64,000 nucleotides of DNA from Deltaproteobacteria bacterium UBA6106 (GCA_002428485.1 DIWM01000047.1:68674-132673); one strand, 5' to 3'. Numbered from the stretch's first letter, positions 17,901 to 26,301 are shown. Numbers and translations are program-made. The notes: generated by a model from the letters alone, not told the origin.

Positions 17901-19318
17901 TCTTCGTAGCATGGGTTGAACCGCCCGTTTTCGTCGAATACGGATACGCACCGTTTACAGTCGATGCCGGCCGCACAGCCGTCGTCAGACAACATGATCT
18001 CTTTCGGCCCCCAGGACGTGTGGATCGTGATGCCTTCTTCGAGGGCCTGCCGGATCTCCCATTTGTGGGCCGGCATCTCGTCCCAGCTTTCAAGGCACGC
18101 CAGGTGCACATCGTCGGCGCCGCATCTTTTTGCCGTGAGCGCCACGTCAATGGCGACGTTGCCGCCACCGATAACGAGGACAGTGCTGCCGAGCTCCACC
18201 GGTTCATTCTTGTTGACCTTCCGCAAAAATTCTATCCCGTTGATGACCCCGCCGGCCATTTCGTTGGCAATGCCGAGGCTCCTGCCGCCGTGTGCGCCGG
18301 GGCTTACGAAAAGGGCATCATAGCCGTTGCGGATATCGCTGATCGATATGTCTTTCCCGACGGCCGTATTATATTGTACCTTGATCCCCATCTTTTCTAC
18401 GATGGAGACCTCCCGTGCGAGCACATCCTTCGGCAGCCGGTATGCCGGGATCCCAAGATAGAGCATGCCTCCCAGCCTGTCATGGGCCTCAAAGACCGTG
18501 ACGCCGTATCCTGCCTTTCTCAGCTCTATGGCGCATGCGAGCCCTGCCGGCCCTCCTCCTATGACCGCCACTTTTTCATTCCCTGTCTCCGCAATTTCCG
18601 GGACGGGTATTTCCCTCCTTCCTGCTTCGTAATCGGCGACGAACCTTTTCAGGGCGCATATTGCGACCGGCTGGTCGACCTTCCTGCCCCGCAGGCAATC
18701 GTCCTCGCAGGGATGGCTGCATATGCGGCCGATGATGCCGGGGAAGGGGAGCCTTTCCCTGATGAGGTCAAGGGCTTCAAAGAACCTGCCTTCGGCGATG
18801 AGCCCCACATAATCCCGCGCGTTGAGGTTGACGGGGCAGCTGTTGACGCATGGCGCTGTCTCCCGGTCTATCATATATGCTGATGGGATCGCCTGGGGGA
18901 AGTTGAGGTATGCTGCGCTCCGCTGCGACATTCCCATATTGTAGCCGCTTCCTACCTCAAGGGGACAGTTGGCGGCGCAAAATGAGCAGGACGTGCATTT
19001 ATCAGGCAGCACCCTCCGGGGCCTCCGTTTCAACGTGACGGTAAAATTGCCGGGCACACCGTTGAGGGCCGCTACCTCGGAGTTCATGAGGAGCTCGATA
19101 TTCGGGTTCCGCCCTACCTCCACGAGCTTCGGTGCCATGATGCACATGGAGCAGTCGTTGGTGGGAAAGGTCTTGTCGAGCTGCGACATCTTGCCGCCGA
19201 TGTTCGGCTTCTCGTCGACGAGATATACCCTGTAGCCTGCCTCGACGAGATTGAGCGACGCCTCCATTCCTGCGATACCGCCGCCGATCACGAGAACCTT
19301 ACCGACCTTTTCTGTCAT
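14915..19318 (-). CDS. Giant HdrA-GltD-HdrA fusion, flavin/iron-sulfur electron hub
   Basis: 1467 residues. Module 1 is the front of an HdrA: FAD motif GGGIAGMEAS (12-21), FPTNDCSMC (51-59), CTSCSFCAANC (108-118). Module 2, about 150-635, is a complete glutamate-synthase small subunit/NfnB-like unit: CVNSC and CSHPCEDDC ligands, FAD motif GGGPAG (254), NAD(P)H motif GGGNVAID (384), GIFAGGDAATGP (524) and CLSCRRCLGCRICEEFC (618-634). Module 3 resumes HdrA to about 895 (CVGSRDKVNEYCSSVCC). Module 4 is a second, complete HdrA: VCNCG (922), GGGIGG (1062), CVGSRNEERPYCSRVCC, and two 4Fe-4S ferredoxin motifs at 1403 and 1433. The start is ATG 19318; the longer ORF to 19381 reads repeat sequence. 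Likely the cytoplasmic bifurcation hub of the cluster. Confidence 0.9.
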   Translation of the reverse strand: MTEKVGKVLVIGGGIAGMEASLNLVEAGYRVYLVDEKPNIGGKMSQLDKTFPTNDCSMCIMAPKLVEVGRNPNIELLMNSEVAALNGVPGNFTVTLKRRPRRVLPDKCTSCSFCAANCPLEVGSGYNMGMSQRSAAYLNFPQAIPSAYMIDRETAPCVNSCPVNLNARDYVGLIAEGRFFEALDLIRERLPFPGIIGRICSHPCEDDCLRGRKVDQPVAICALKRFVADYEAGRREIPVPEIAETGNEKVAVIGGGPAGLACAIELRKAGYGVTVFEAHDRLGGMLYLGIPAYRLPKDVLAREVSIVEKMGIKVQYNTAVGKDISISDIRNGYDALFVSPGAHGGRSLGIANEMAGGVINGIEFLRKVNKNEPVELGSTVLVIGGGNVAIDVALTAKRCGADDVHLACLESWDEMPAHKWEIRQALEEGITIHTSWGPKEIMLSDDGCAAGIDCKRCVSVFDENGRFNPCYEDSTTKRFRADTVILAIGQAIDTNFLADIQGIERYADGRIKVDPVTLQTSVEGIFAGGDAATGPKMAIDAIAQGKEAAESIRRYLESEDLREGRMAREDTLVEDVPDGIAKKARVAIPSIPVEARKGFHEVYLALNEKEAMEEAKRCLSCRRCLGCRICEEFCKPEAIDYSEGPVEERLEVGSIIVASGFDEYDAHGKKEFGYGLYPNVVTSIEFERTLSATGPTGSVVMRPSDGKIPKKIGFIQCVGSRDKVNEYCSSVCCMYATKEAIIAKEHQNDIEATIFYMDIRAHGKGFDQYFERAKGEYGVRYIKSMVSRILEDPATKDVSVVYIDDSGELREETFDMIVLSVGLRPSKNLGKLAATLGIELNGYGFIKGGAENPLLTTREGIYACGACESPQDIPETVTAACGAACEATSLITGARGKDLVVRQLPDERDVDGEEPRIGVFVCNCGVNIGGVVNVPEVKEYAKGLPNVVLSDDNLFTCSQDTQDKMKKLLEEHGINRVVVASCSPRTHEPLFRATIREMGLNKYLFEMANIRDQCSWVHMHDKEDATEKAKTLVRMAVMNANHIKPLREVTIDVNRKALIVGGGIGGMTAALKLADQGFEVFLVEKDTMLGGNLRHIYRTLDGIDVQKFLLETIDKVTRHPLIHVETNAVVVDHSGFKGNFSTGIAAGASKEYRKIEHGIIIIATGGEELKPHGHYAYGEDNRVMTQHELEGKIAAGTLGAFERCVMIQCVGSRNEERPYCSRVCCSTAVKNAITLKKNAPTSDVVILYRDIRTYGFLERYYLEARRLGVRFIRYEMSAQPVLELKESRPTLTCHDPSVMEDISFSTDLIVLSSAIVPSDNKDFATLLKLPRTNEGFFLEAHMKLRPLDFASDGMFLCGIAHSPKNIKETIIQAEGAAARAMTILSKEKMAVGGVVAHVDGEKCAACLTCVRVCPYSVPVINEQGEAEIDISKCKGCGTCVAECPAKAIDLMHYRDIQIEEKVKALCV

Positions 19319-19334
19319 AACCTTAGATAACCTT

Positions 19335-19534
19335 TCGTAAGTCGTGAGTCGTAAGGCGTGAGGGGTTAAACAAACTTGCACCCAACGCCTTTACTTCATA
19401 AGTTATCAGCTTCCCCCTCTCCCTGACCCTCTCCCGCGAGGGGAGAGGGAATATTGTCGCCCCGAAGCGCTGCTTCAGGGGATCTATTGATGGAGCGTGT
19501 TTGCGAGGGATGTCCCGACACCATGTTCATCATT
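19335..19534. repeat. Dispersed repeats between winged-helix gene and hdrA fusion
   Basis: 19335-19366 carries CGTAAGTCGTGAGTCGTAAG words. 19408-19450 carries CCCTCTCCCTGACCCTCTCC facing its own complement. 19463-19530 carries a partial copy of the MITE-like right half (GAAGCGCTGCTTCAGGGG, GATCTATTGATGGAGCGTGT) seen again near 20250-20320. Confidence 0.75.
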
Positions 19535-19900
19535 TTATACCCTTTTTCTTCTAAAGATCGCGTCCCTGTCCCTATGTCCTGCCATCTCAACGATGTTCTT
19601 TCGCACGAGTTCCTTGAGGTGGTCGAATATCCTTTTCTGTCCCATGCCGAGCCTTGCGGAAAGGGCAGGCATGATCTCCCCCTGTTCCGGCAGCGCCTCG
19701 AGTATTCTTGCTCTCTCGAAAGCGGCAGCAAGGAGGGGTTCAAAAACAAGAGTAAACTGCCTGTCCGTGAAGCGCTCCCCGTAAACGTTCCCCGTATTCA
19801 GCGTATCCTTCCTGTCGAGAAGCCTCTTCAGCCTCTCCGCCCCTTCCGGATCATGAGTTCGTATGAAATCAAGTTTTTCCGCCACGTCAATATTATTCAT
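19535..19900 (-). CDS. Small winged-helix-like protein inside the Hdr cluster
   Basis: 121 residues, soluble. The C-terminal third (IMPALSARLGMGQKRIFDHLKELVRKNIVEMAGHRDRDAIFRR) reads as a helix-turn-helix with recognition helix and wing of the ArsR/MarR sort. The N-terminal half is helical (AEKLDFIRTHDPEGAERLKRLLDRKD). No metal-binding cysteines are visible. I do not recognise the family. Its position, between hdrB and the HdrA fusion and on the same strand, suggests a local regulator, flanked on both sides by repeat islands. Confidence 0.6.
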   Translation of the reverse strand: MNNIDVAEKLDFIRTHDPEGAERLKRLLDRKDTLNTGNVYGERFTDRQFTLVFEPLLAAAFERARILEALPEQGEIMPALSARLGMGQKRIFDHLKELVRKNIVEMAGHRDRDAIFRRKRV

Positions 19901-20059
19901 AGGTATCTCTTTTATGAATTACATATCCAATCTCAAATAACCAATAACCAAACATCAATCACCAATTAATACCCAATAACCAATGACCGAATACCCAAAC
20001 GAGAAATAATACCGACAGGTTTTTATTGAGAGAATAGTTTATTCCTGATACATCATTTG

Positions 20060-20319
20060 GAGTGTCGATGCCGGGCTTTCCGCAAGCAAACCGTCGTGAG
20101 GCGAGGAAGCTCGGTCGTATCGTTCCCCCCTCTCCCTGACCCTCTCCCGCGAGGGGAGAGGGAAGAATGTTGCTACGACCCTTTTCCGTAAGGGGAGAGG
20201 GAATGTTTTTGCTACGACCCTTTTCCGTAAGGGGAGAGGGAATATTGTCGCACCGAAGCGCTGCTTCAGGGGATCTATTGATGGAGCGTGTTTGCCGGGA
20301 AAGCCCGGCATCGACACTC
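20060..20319. mobile_element. MITE-like element with 22-bp perfect terminal inverted repeats
   Basis: The left end at 20060-20081 (GAGTGTCGATGCCGGGCTTT then CC) is the exact reverse complement of 20298-20319 (GG then AAAGCCCGGCATCGACACTC). Between them lie GAGGCGAGGAAGCTCGG, a CCCTCTCCCGCGAGGGGAGAG hairpin, and two near-identical tandem blocks GCTACGACCCTTTTCCGTAA / GGGGAGAGGGAA (about 20171-20245). No ORF of useful size is inside. Related ends occur at 34447-34596 and a partial one near 19494-19530. No transposase is in the window, so mobility is inferred from structure only. Confidence 0.65.
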
Positions 20320-20353
20320 ATCCTTATAGAAGATCCGGTCTTTTTCATTTTCA

Positions 20354-21244
20354 TTATTCGAGGGCGTTGCATTTCCTCTTCACCTTCTTCACAATTTCAT
20401 CGACCGAAATAATATGCGAGCCTGTCCCTTTCAATGCGCCGAAGAGCGCAAGCTCAAGGAGCTCGGTGAGAAAGAGCACCGGAACGTTCCTTTCTTCTCT
20501 GCCGAGATAGGGCAGAAGGTCAAGGTTCAACTGGCATAGGGGGCAGGGGGTCACAATAGCATCTGCACCCAGGGAAACGGCCATGTCCATGATCTTTGCC
20601 GATAGCTTCAACGTCATATCCTTGTTGGTAAGGGTTTTGCTCGCGCCGCAGCATTCCATCTTGTACGGCCAGCTCACAAGCTCCGCGCCCGCTGACCAGA
20701 TGATGCTGTCCATGCTCGTCGGGTCCTCCTTGTCGTCGAAGGCGTCCATCTTCATGAGCCGCGTCAGGACGCACCCGTAATAGGGGACGAACCTGATCGA
20801 AGAGAGGTCGTAGGCGATCCGTCGGGCAATGGTTTCGATGCCGGCATGGTCGTGCAGCACCTCAATGATATTCTTCACCTCTACGGAGCCGGTGTACTGA
20901 AGAGGGGAGAGCATCTTACTGATCTCTTCCCTCAGTTCTTTGTCCTCCCTGATCTTTGTGTTTGTTATCAATGAGCGGTTGTAGCAGGCAGAGCAGGGGG
21001 CGAAGAGGTGGTGCCCTTCGCGTTCGGCAAGTGCCAGGTTTCTTGCGGCCAGCGCATAGCCGAGCAGCTCATCGATCGTGTGCGCCGCCGATGCGCCGCA
21101 GCACGACCAGTCCTCAAGCTCCTTAAATTCAATCCCGAAGAAAGAAAAAACGGCTTTGAACGATTCTTCATAGAACCGGCTCGACGTCTTCAGCGAACAT
21201 CCGGGATAATAAGTCAATGTTATCAAGGAATATCTCTCCTGCAC
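20354..21244 (-). CDS. hdrB: Heterodisulfide reductase subunit B-like protein
   Basis: 296 residues with two CCG domains: YYPGCSLK...DWSCCGASAAHTI...APCSACYNRSL in the first half, and PYYGCVLTR...KMECCGASKTL...TPCPLCQLNLD in the second. In HdrB these cysteines bind the non-cubane [4Fe-4S] clusters that reduce the heterodisulfide. The organism is not expected to use CoM/CoB, so the disulfide or other acceptor is unknown. All cysteines of both motifs are present. It follows hdrC by 114 bases; together with the HdrA fusion this makes a full HdrABC. Confidence 0.9.
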   Translation of the reverse strand: MQERYSLITLTYYPGCSLKTSSRFYEESFKAVFSFFGIEFKELEDWSCCGASAAHTIDELLGYALAARNLALAEREGHHLFAPCSACYNRSLITNTKIREDKELREEISKMLSPLQYTGSVEVKNIIEVLHDHAGIETIARRIAYDLSSIRFVPYYGCVLTRLMKMDAFDDKEDPTSMDSIIWSAGAELVSWPYKMECCGASKTLTNKDMTLKLSAKIMDMAVSLGADAIVTPCPLCQLNLDLLPYLGREERNVPVLFLTELLELALFGALKGTGSHIISVDEIVKKVKRKCNALE

Positions 21245-21261
21245 TGAATGGGAATAGCCAT

Positions 21262-21345
21262 CAAATTTTCTAATATTTCTGACAAATTAATATTTTGAAC
21301 ATTTGTGCTTGTTTCGAATTTAGAAATTAGGATTTCGGATTTAAG
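21262..21345. repeat. AT-rich dispersed repeat (short copy)
   Basis: TTTTCTAATATTTCTGAC, ATATTTTGAACATTTGTGC, TTGTTTCGAATTTAG and AAATTAGGATTTCGGATTT: one arm of the AT-rich inverted-repeat family, between hdrC and hdrB. Confidence 0.65.
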
Positions 21346-21358
21346 CATGCTCACCCTC

Positions 21359-21898
21359 TTACCCTCTCACCTTCTTACCCTCTATCTTCCTAAATATCTC
21401 TTTCATTCCTTTTTTGTCTTTGATATTGTGCGGAAGCAGTCCCATCCTGCCTTTCATCAGCATTCCCATTCCCATCCTCGTGTCGCTGAAAAGGTCTTTT
21501 TTACCGATCTTATACCGGAGGATAGCCTCCATCTCGTTCAGTCTGCCGTGCCTCTGAACGCTTTCGAGAAAGATCTCGTCAAAGCGCCACGCGTCCTTTT
21601 CCGCCATCTTCCCTTCCCGTACAGAGATCTTCCTGAGGGCGTCGAAGACGCGGGCAACGTCTATATCGTTGGGACACCGCACGCTGCAGGTTGTGCACTG
21701 GAGGCATGTCCAGATCGTTTTCGATCCGAGGACCCTGTCCCTGTTGCCAAGGATGATATGGCGTATAATCCTGTGAGGGTAAATATCCATATCGGCGACA
21801 ACAGGACAGCCGGCAGTGCACTTACAGCACTGATAACATGTTGACACCTTTTCACCTGTAGCCTTCTCCACCTCATGGAGAAAACCGAGATCATCCAT
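21359..21898 (-). CDS. hdrC: Heterodisulfide reductase subunit C-like protein
   Basis: 179 residues with two [4Fe-4S] ferredoxin motifs, CYQCCKCTAGCPV (about residue 21) and CLQCTTCSVRCPN (about residue 65), in the spacing of soluble HdrC. It has no membrane helices, so it belongs to the cytoplasmic HdrABC class rather than HdrDE. It carries electrons from HdrA to HdrB. It begins 15 bases after the glutamate-synthase-like gene ends, which ties the two systems into one transcript. Confidence 0.9.
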   Translation of the reverse strand: MDDLGFLHEVEKATGEKVSTCYQCCKCTAGCPVVADMDIYPHRIIRHIILGNRDRVLGSKTIWTCLQCTTCSVRCPNDIDVARVFDALRKISVREGKMAEKDAWRFDEIFLESVQRHGRLNEMEAILRYKIGKKDLFSDTRMGMGMLMKGRMGLLPHNIKDKKGMKEIFRKIEGKKVRG

Positions 21899-21913
21899 AG
21901 AGCCCCCAAGACA

Positions 21914-24616
21914 TTATATCTTATTATAATGCGTGTCGTGGTGAAATAAAATATCGGGTATCCCTTCGACGCTCTTTCCTGTTACCCACTCTTCATTCAT
22001 GGCCAAAGAACTGCTCGTCAGCACCGACAGCTTTACGGCGCCGATGGTACGGTAGACCTCCCCTGGTTTCCGGCGTTTTCCGTCCACGGTGAGCAGGTGC
22101 CTGTTGATGGAGATGCCGAAGAGGCGCTCATTCTCTTCCAGGTAAGGGAGGATAAGCTCCCAATCATGTTCGTCGAAGGGCAATATCTGCCCGCCGTTCA
22201 ACTGTTCGGGAACGATCTTTTTGTACGGGTCCCTGATGAATATGGCCCCGCCTGACGCGAGAGAGAAGAGGTTCGACCCGGGGTAGGGGGTATCCTGCGG
22301 GATAACGCGGCCGCGGCCATCAAATGCCATGCCGTTCACGATCACGAAACCGCCCCCGTTATAGGGATCTCCTGCCATGAACGATTCGGCGAGGAAGTCA
22401 AGGGCCGTGCCGTTAATGATGACCCGCGGCCTCCCCACAGCGTTGATAAGAGGCCTGCCGGCGGCATTGCCGAGGACATAGACCTCGCCGCCTTTTGCCC
22501 CATACATGAACGTCTGCCCAACGTCGCCGTAAACAACGAGCTTCCCCCTTTTCAGGATTTGTCCGAGCTGGTCCTGCGCGTTGCCATGGACGAGTATCTC
22601 GAGGCCGTCGATCCCCGACGCGAGGTAGTCGCCTGTTGAATCGTATGCGTCGATGCGTACGCCGTCCGTTTCGGGCCCGAAACCACAGCCGAGAAAGCGC
22701 TGGCCGCGGTGGCCGAAGCAGATGAATTGCTTCCAGCCCAGCCTGTATGCCTCTGAAATGATCTGCGCGTAGGAATCGTCTCCTTCCGGCGGAAACCCGG
22801 CGGCATCGGCGACGAGAACCTCTTCCCCGGCAAGGGGCGAACGGAGGCCCTGTCTCTTTTCAAAGTTTATCCTTCTAAAGCATCCCGCAGGTGTATCGTC
22901 CAGAAGGGGGACGGCGTTGAATACGGAATGCAGTGTTTCCGTTGCCATCTGCAGGATCGAGCGGCGTCTCTTTTTCCCTGTCGGATAGTGGCGGTCAAGA
23001 AAGAGCGTAAGGAGCCGGATCGCATTTCCTTTCAGCGCATCGTCTTTTGCGAGGCCCTTAAGTTTTGCAAAAACCGAGCCCGTGAGGCTGTAATCCCACC
23101 TGGGCATGCCTTTCAAAAGCGCGGAAAAGACCCTTTCAACATCTCCTGCTCTCAGTTCTTTTTTTAAACCCGCCTGGAAGGCCCTTTCGAGCTTTATGAA
23201 AGGAAGCTTCTTTGTAAGATCGCAGGGCCTTTGATCGCGGGGAACATCGATCTGCCTGCCGAACTTGTCGCTGCAGGTGAGGTTCTTCTGTCCGTTGCCC
23301 GATCCACTGATCGTGAAGATAAAGGCACCGCCATCCGTGTAGCTGCCGCCGCGGGCGTTCCAGTAATGGTCTGCAACGGTTCCGAAGCGGGGGTCCTCTT
23401 TTGCGAGGCTCTCAAGGGTTGCGTCGATGGCCTGTTTTTCGGAGCAGATAAGACCTATTTCAACGTCGCCTTTCTGGATCGCGAAGACCTGCGGCCTCAG
23501 CATTGCCGTGTCTGTAATGCCGATGAGCTGGTACTGCCTGTTCTTTACGTCTGTGCGGGCGATGATGAAAAACCACGGCCCGTCCGGCGATCCGTGGATA
23601 TGTGCTGCCTGGATCTGCCTGTAGATGCGCTGTTTTTCTTCCGGCAGGTGGTCGAAGTCCATCTCCGCTGTCGGCGCCAGCGCCTCGATGATGTACTCAA
23701 GGGGATACCCGTAGACCCTGTTCAAAAGGTCGAAGATTTGTACCGATACTTCTGTGTCGGTAAGGAAAAGAGGGTAGATATTCCTCTGTTTGAGGTATTC
23801 CGTGACAGAGTAGTAGTTGGCGAAATCTCCGTTGTGTACGAGGGCCTCGTCGAGCCCGATGAAGGGGTGAGCGCCTCCAGGATGCCACACGCGCCCCTTG
23901 GTCGGGTAGCGCTGGTGGGCGATCCAGATATGGGCATCGAAATTGTCGAGCTTATAATACTGCGCAACCTGCTCGGCGTAGCCCACGATCTTGAGTATCA
24001 TCATATCCCGGCCATGGGAAAGGACAAAGGCCCTTTTCTCGCCAAGGGAGCTGTAAAGGGCGAGGTTGAGCCGGTAGGTATTCTGGTAGATGAATTCTTC
24101 TTCAACCTTGTCTTCCGGAAGCGTCGCGAGGTTCCGTTCTTTCCGGAAACGGGCAAGGGCCTCCGGTTTGACGCGGACAAAATAGCGCTTCACCGCAGGC
24201 GGCTTCATCTCGAGGCCGGGAATATCCCTGTAGTCATCGACAGTATCGATGAACGCCTCGTGGTCGATCCTGAAATGCGGGCGGATGAACCGCTCTTCCA
24301 TCTCCGGCACCACGGTTTCGTCGAGGAGAGCGACCTGGAGAAGGAAATCCTCATCGAGCGTCTTTTGATCGACTCCCAGTTGGGCGGACGTGAGGCCGAC
24401 AGCGGCAAGTCCTCCCCCCTTGCCGTTGCCGCGGTTGTGCATCTGAACCGACGGCTCAAAGATGTGTCGACCGCTTACGGGGATATTGCAGGCAAAGCCT
24501 GTGACCCCGCATCCTCCCTCTTCGGCATCCACCCGCGGGCGGCCGATGTCCTTTGCCCCGCCTCTGAGATGATAGCGGGAATCAATGATATGCTGTGCGT
24601 AATTCTCATTTTTCAT
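21914..24616 (-). CDS. Glutamate-synthase-like protein: class II glutaminase + GXGXG domain
   Basis: 900 residues. Residues 1-35 look like a propeptide; C36 in EEGGCGVTG would be the N-terminal nucleophile of a class II (Ntn) glutamine amidotransferase, followed by MHNRGNGKGG and AHQRYPTKGRVWHPGGAHPF and LVHNGDFANYY. Residues about 590-800 form the GltB alpha-subunit GXGXG beta-helix (FGHRGQRFLGCGFGP, SGIDGLEILVHGNAQDQLG, GDVGQTFMYGAKGGEVYVLG). The FMN-binding synthase domain normally lying between these is not here and is encoded separately by the next genes upstream (24781-27684). It would release ammonia from glutamine. This split architecture resembles archaeal-type glutamate synthases. 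Confidence 0.85.
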   Translation of the reverse strand: MKNENYAQHIIDSRYHLRGGAKDIGRPRVDAEEGGCGVTGFACNIPVSGRHIFEPSVQMHNRGNGKGGGLAAVGLTSAQLGVDQKTLDEDFLLQVALLDETVVPEMEERFIRPHFRIDHEAFIDTVDDYRDIPGLEMKPPAVKRYFVRVKPEALARFRKERNLATLPEDKVEEEFIYQNTYRLNLALYSSLGEKRAFVLSHGRDMMILKIVGYAEQVAQYYKLDNFDAHIWIAHQRYPTKGRVWHPGGAHPFIGLDEALVHNGDFANYYSVTEYLKQRNIYPLFLTDTEVSVQIFDLLNRVYGYPLEYIIEALAPTAEMDFDHLPEEKQRIYRQIQAAHIHGSPDGPWFFIIARTDVKNRQYQLIGITDTAMLRPQVFAIQKGDVEIGLICSEKQAIDATLESLAKEDPRFGTVADHYWNARGGSYTDGGAFIFTISGSGNGQKNLTCSDKFGRQIDVPRDQRPCDLTKKLPFIKLERAFQAGLKKELRAGDVERVFSALLKGMPRWDYSLTGSVFAKLKGLAKDDALKGNAIRLLTLFLDRHYPTGKKRRRSILQMATETLHSVFNAVPLLDDTPAGCFRRINFEKRQGLRSPLAGEEVLVADAAGFPPEGDDSYAQIISEAYRLGWKQFICFGHRGQRFLGCGFGPETDGVRIDAYDSTGDYLASGIDGLEILVHGNAQDQLGQILKRGKLVVYGDVGQTFMYGAKGGEVYVLGNAAGRPLINAVGRPRVIINGTALDFLAESFMAGDPYNGGGFVIVNGMAFDGRGRVIPQDTPYPGSNLFSLASGGAIFIRDPYKKIVPEQLNGGQILPFDEHDWELILPYLEENERLFGISINRHLLTVDGKRRKPGEVYRTIGAVKLSVLTSSSLAMNEEWVTGKSVEGIPDILFHHDTHYNKI

Positions 24617-24639
24617 GGTGCGTTATACCTTTTTATTAA

Positions 24640-24780
24640 GTCTTAAAAAGTGAAATGTGAAAGGTTAAAGGTTAAAGCACTCCTCACTGCCTACTTTCTG
24701 CTTCGACCCTAAGCCATGTCCTTTTTCCACCATACAACACTCCTTTTCACCTTTCACATTTCACCTTTCACTGCCTTTAT
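24640..24780. repeat. GTGAAAGGTTAAAGG words, inverted pair
   Basis: 24650-24676 has GTGAAATGTGAAAGGTTAAAGG; 24745-24777 has the inverse, CACCTTTCACATTTCACC. The pair could fold as a stem in the 164-base gap between the FMN-domain gene and the glutaminase gene. No terminator T-run. Confidence 0.6.
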
Positions 24781-26298
24781 TCAGTCCAGTTCTCCTTCCA
24801 CCTCTTCCTGTTTGATATAGTCCATATGCGCAAGGACGTCGAAGCGCCCCACAAGCTCCGTGACGCTTTTCATGCCGAGCCGCCTGAGGATGTTGACAAG
24901 CTGGGTGCGCCACGCGCTGTACATATTGATGATGCGCTGGGTGCCCCATTCAAGCTCCATGAGCCCGGTAAGCCCCTCGTCGGTCGTGGCGATGCCCCTT
25001 GCGCAGCCCCGGCCCGACTCGCAGTGGTGGCAGCGGATGCATTCGAGCGCTACAAGGTCCGCTGTTCCGAGGCAGACGCCGTCGGCCCCCATGGCGATGA
25101 TCTTTGCCATGTCGTATGCCGACCTGATGCCGCCGCTCGCGATAATAGTGATCTTGTCCCTTATCCCTTCGGCGAGGAGGAACCTGTGGACCTTCGGCAG
25201 CGCGTACTCGATGGGCATGGCGATATTTTTCTTCGCGATATCGGGTGCAGCGCCGGTTCCTCCGTAGCTGCCGTCGAGCTGGACGATATGCGCCCCTGCG
25301 TAATAGCTGCCTACAACAACCATATCGACGTCTGTCGGGGTGGATACTTTGACGGACACAAGGGCCTTTTTGTTTATCTCCTTGACCCAGTCAACATGTT
25401 TTTTGTGGTCCTCCACGGAGTATACACTGTGGAAAGGGAACGGGGAGAAGAGCGCACTTCCTGCCACTGCCTCGCGCATCTGTGCAACGCGGGGCGTTAC
25501 CTTGTCGCCGAGAAGGTGTCCGCCGAGTCCCGGTTTTGCGCCCTGCGCATATTTGAATTCCACGATGCGGACGCGCTTGATCGTCTCCTCCCGCACGCCG
25601 AAAAGGCCCGTCGCAACCTGGGTGATGACGTGGTCGTCATAGTCCATCAGCTCTTCGGGATAGCCGCCTTCTCCGGTGCAGCAAAAGGTGCCCAGCGCTG
25701 TTGCGGCCCGAACGCGCGAGAGCATCGTTACGATGCTTACAGAGCCGAAGGACATGCCGCCGAGATAGAGCGGAACGGGGATGGTCACCGTGGGACGGGA
25801 GTCGCCGGAGCGGTTTAGTTCAATGGCAGTGGAGATGTTATCATCTGAACCGGGGCTGCTGTTCCCGTTTTTTCCCGGGAGGATAAAGCGTATCTTGTCA
25901 AAACCGCCGCCGGAGCTGCCTGTCTTGTAGTTCAGGCCCTGATGCGGGATAGCCCCTGTCTCCGCCATATGCCACGTGCCGGCAAGGAGCTCCGCGGGCC
26001 AGCGCCTGTCGCCCAGCACCTCGAATGAAGGGTTTGGGCGGATATGGATCGCCTTTTCGGGGCAACGGTCTACACAATAGAAATCGTTTTTCGAGCAGGA
26101 AGGCCCGAGGCAGAGATGTTCGTCCGACGGCCTCGGCCGTTTTGAGCCGGCCCGGTATGCGCCATAGGGACAAAGCTCTACGCACAGCCCGCAATTGGTG
26201 CACGCACTGGTTATCGTGATACGGTATTTGCCGAGGGCGTTGCGGAAGCGGCTTGGAGCCTTTTTTATCTCAGGAAATTGGAAATGATCTGTTGCCAT
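24781..26298 (-). CDS. Glutamate synthase FMN-domain protein with N-terminal ferredoxin domain
   Basis: 505 residues. Residues about 32-90 carry two ferredoxin-like motifs (CTNCGLCVELCPYGAY and C...DRCPEKAI). The rest is the FMN-binding (beta/alpha)8 synthase domain of GltB: PLYLGGMSFGSVS, CCTGEGGY, EFKYAQGAKPGLGGHLLG, VQLDGSYGGTGAAP, IIASGGIRSAYDMAK, ADGVCLGTADL, and CIRCHHCESGRGCARG for the [3Fe-4S] cluster. In glutamate synthase this domain reduces iminoglutarate to glutamate. All expected motifs are intact, so it should be catalytically competent. It ends 164 bases before the glutaminase/GXGXG gene. Confidence 0.88.
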   Translation of the reverse strand: MATDHFQFPEIKKAPSRFRNALGKYRITITSACTNCGLCVELCPYGAYRAGSKRPRPSDEHLCLGPSCSKNDFYCVDRCPEKAIHIRPNPSFEVLGDRRWPAELLAGTWHMAETGAIPHQGLNYKTGSSGGGFDKIRFILPGKNGNSSPGSDDNISTAIELNRSGDSRPTVTIPVPLYLGGMSFGSVSIVTMLSRVRAATALGTFCCTGEGGYPEELMDYDDHVITQVATGLFGVREETIKRVRIVEFKYAQGAKPGLGGHLLGDKVTPRVAQMREAVAGSALFSPFPFHSVYSVEDHKKHVDWVKEINKKALVSVKVSTPTDVDMVVVGSYYAGAHIVQLDGSYGGTGAAPDIAKKNIAMPIEYALPKVHRFLLAEGIRDKITIIASGGIRSAYDMAKIIAMGADGVCLGTADLVALECIRCHHCESGRGCARGIATTDEGLTGLMELEWGTQRIINMYSAWRTQLVNILRRLGMKSVTELVGRFDVLAHMDYIKQEEVEGELD

Positions 26299-26301
26299 CG
26301 T

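Noticed and set aside
23231..24646. 471-codon open frame on the plus strand
   Set aside because: Shadow of the glutaminase/GXGXG gene on the minus strand, caused by GC-rich codon bias; no motif.
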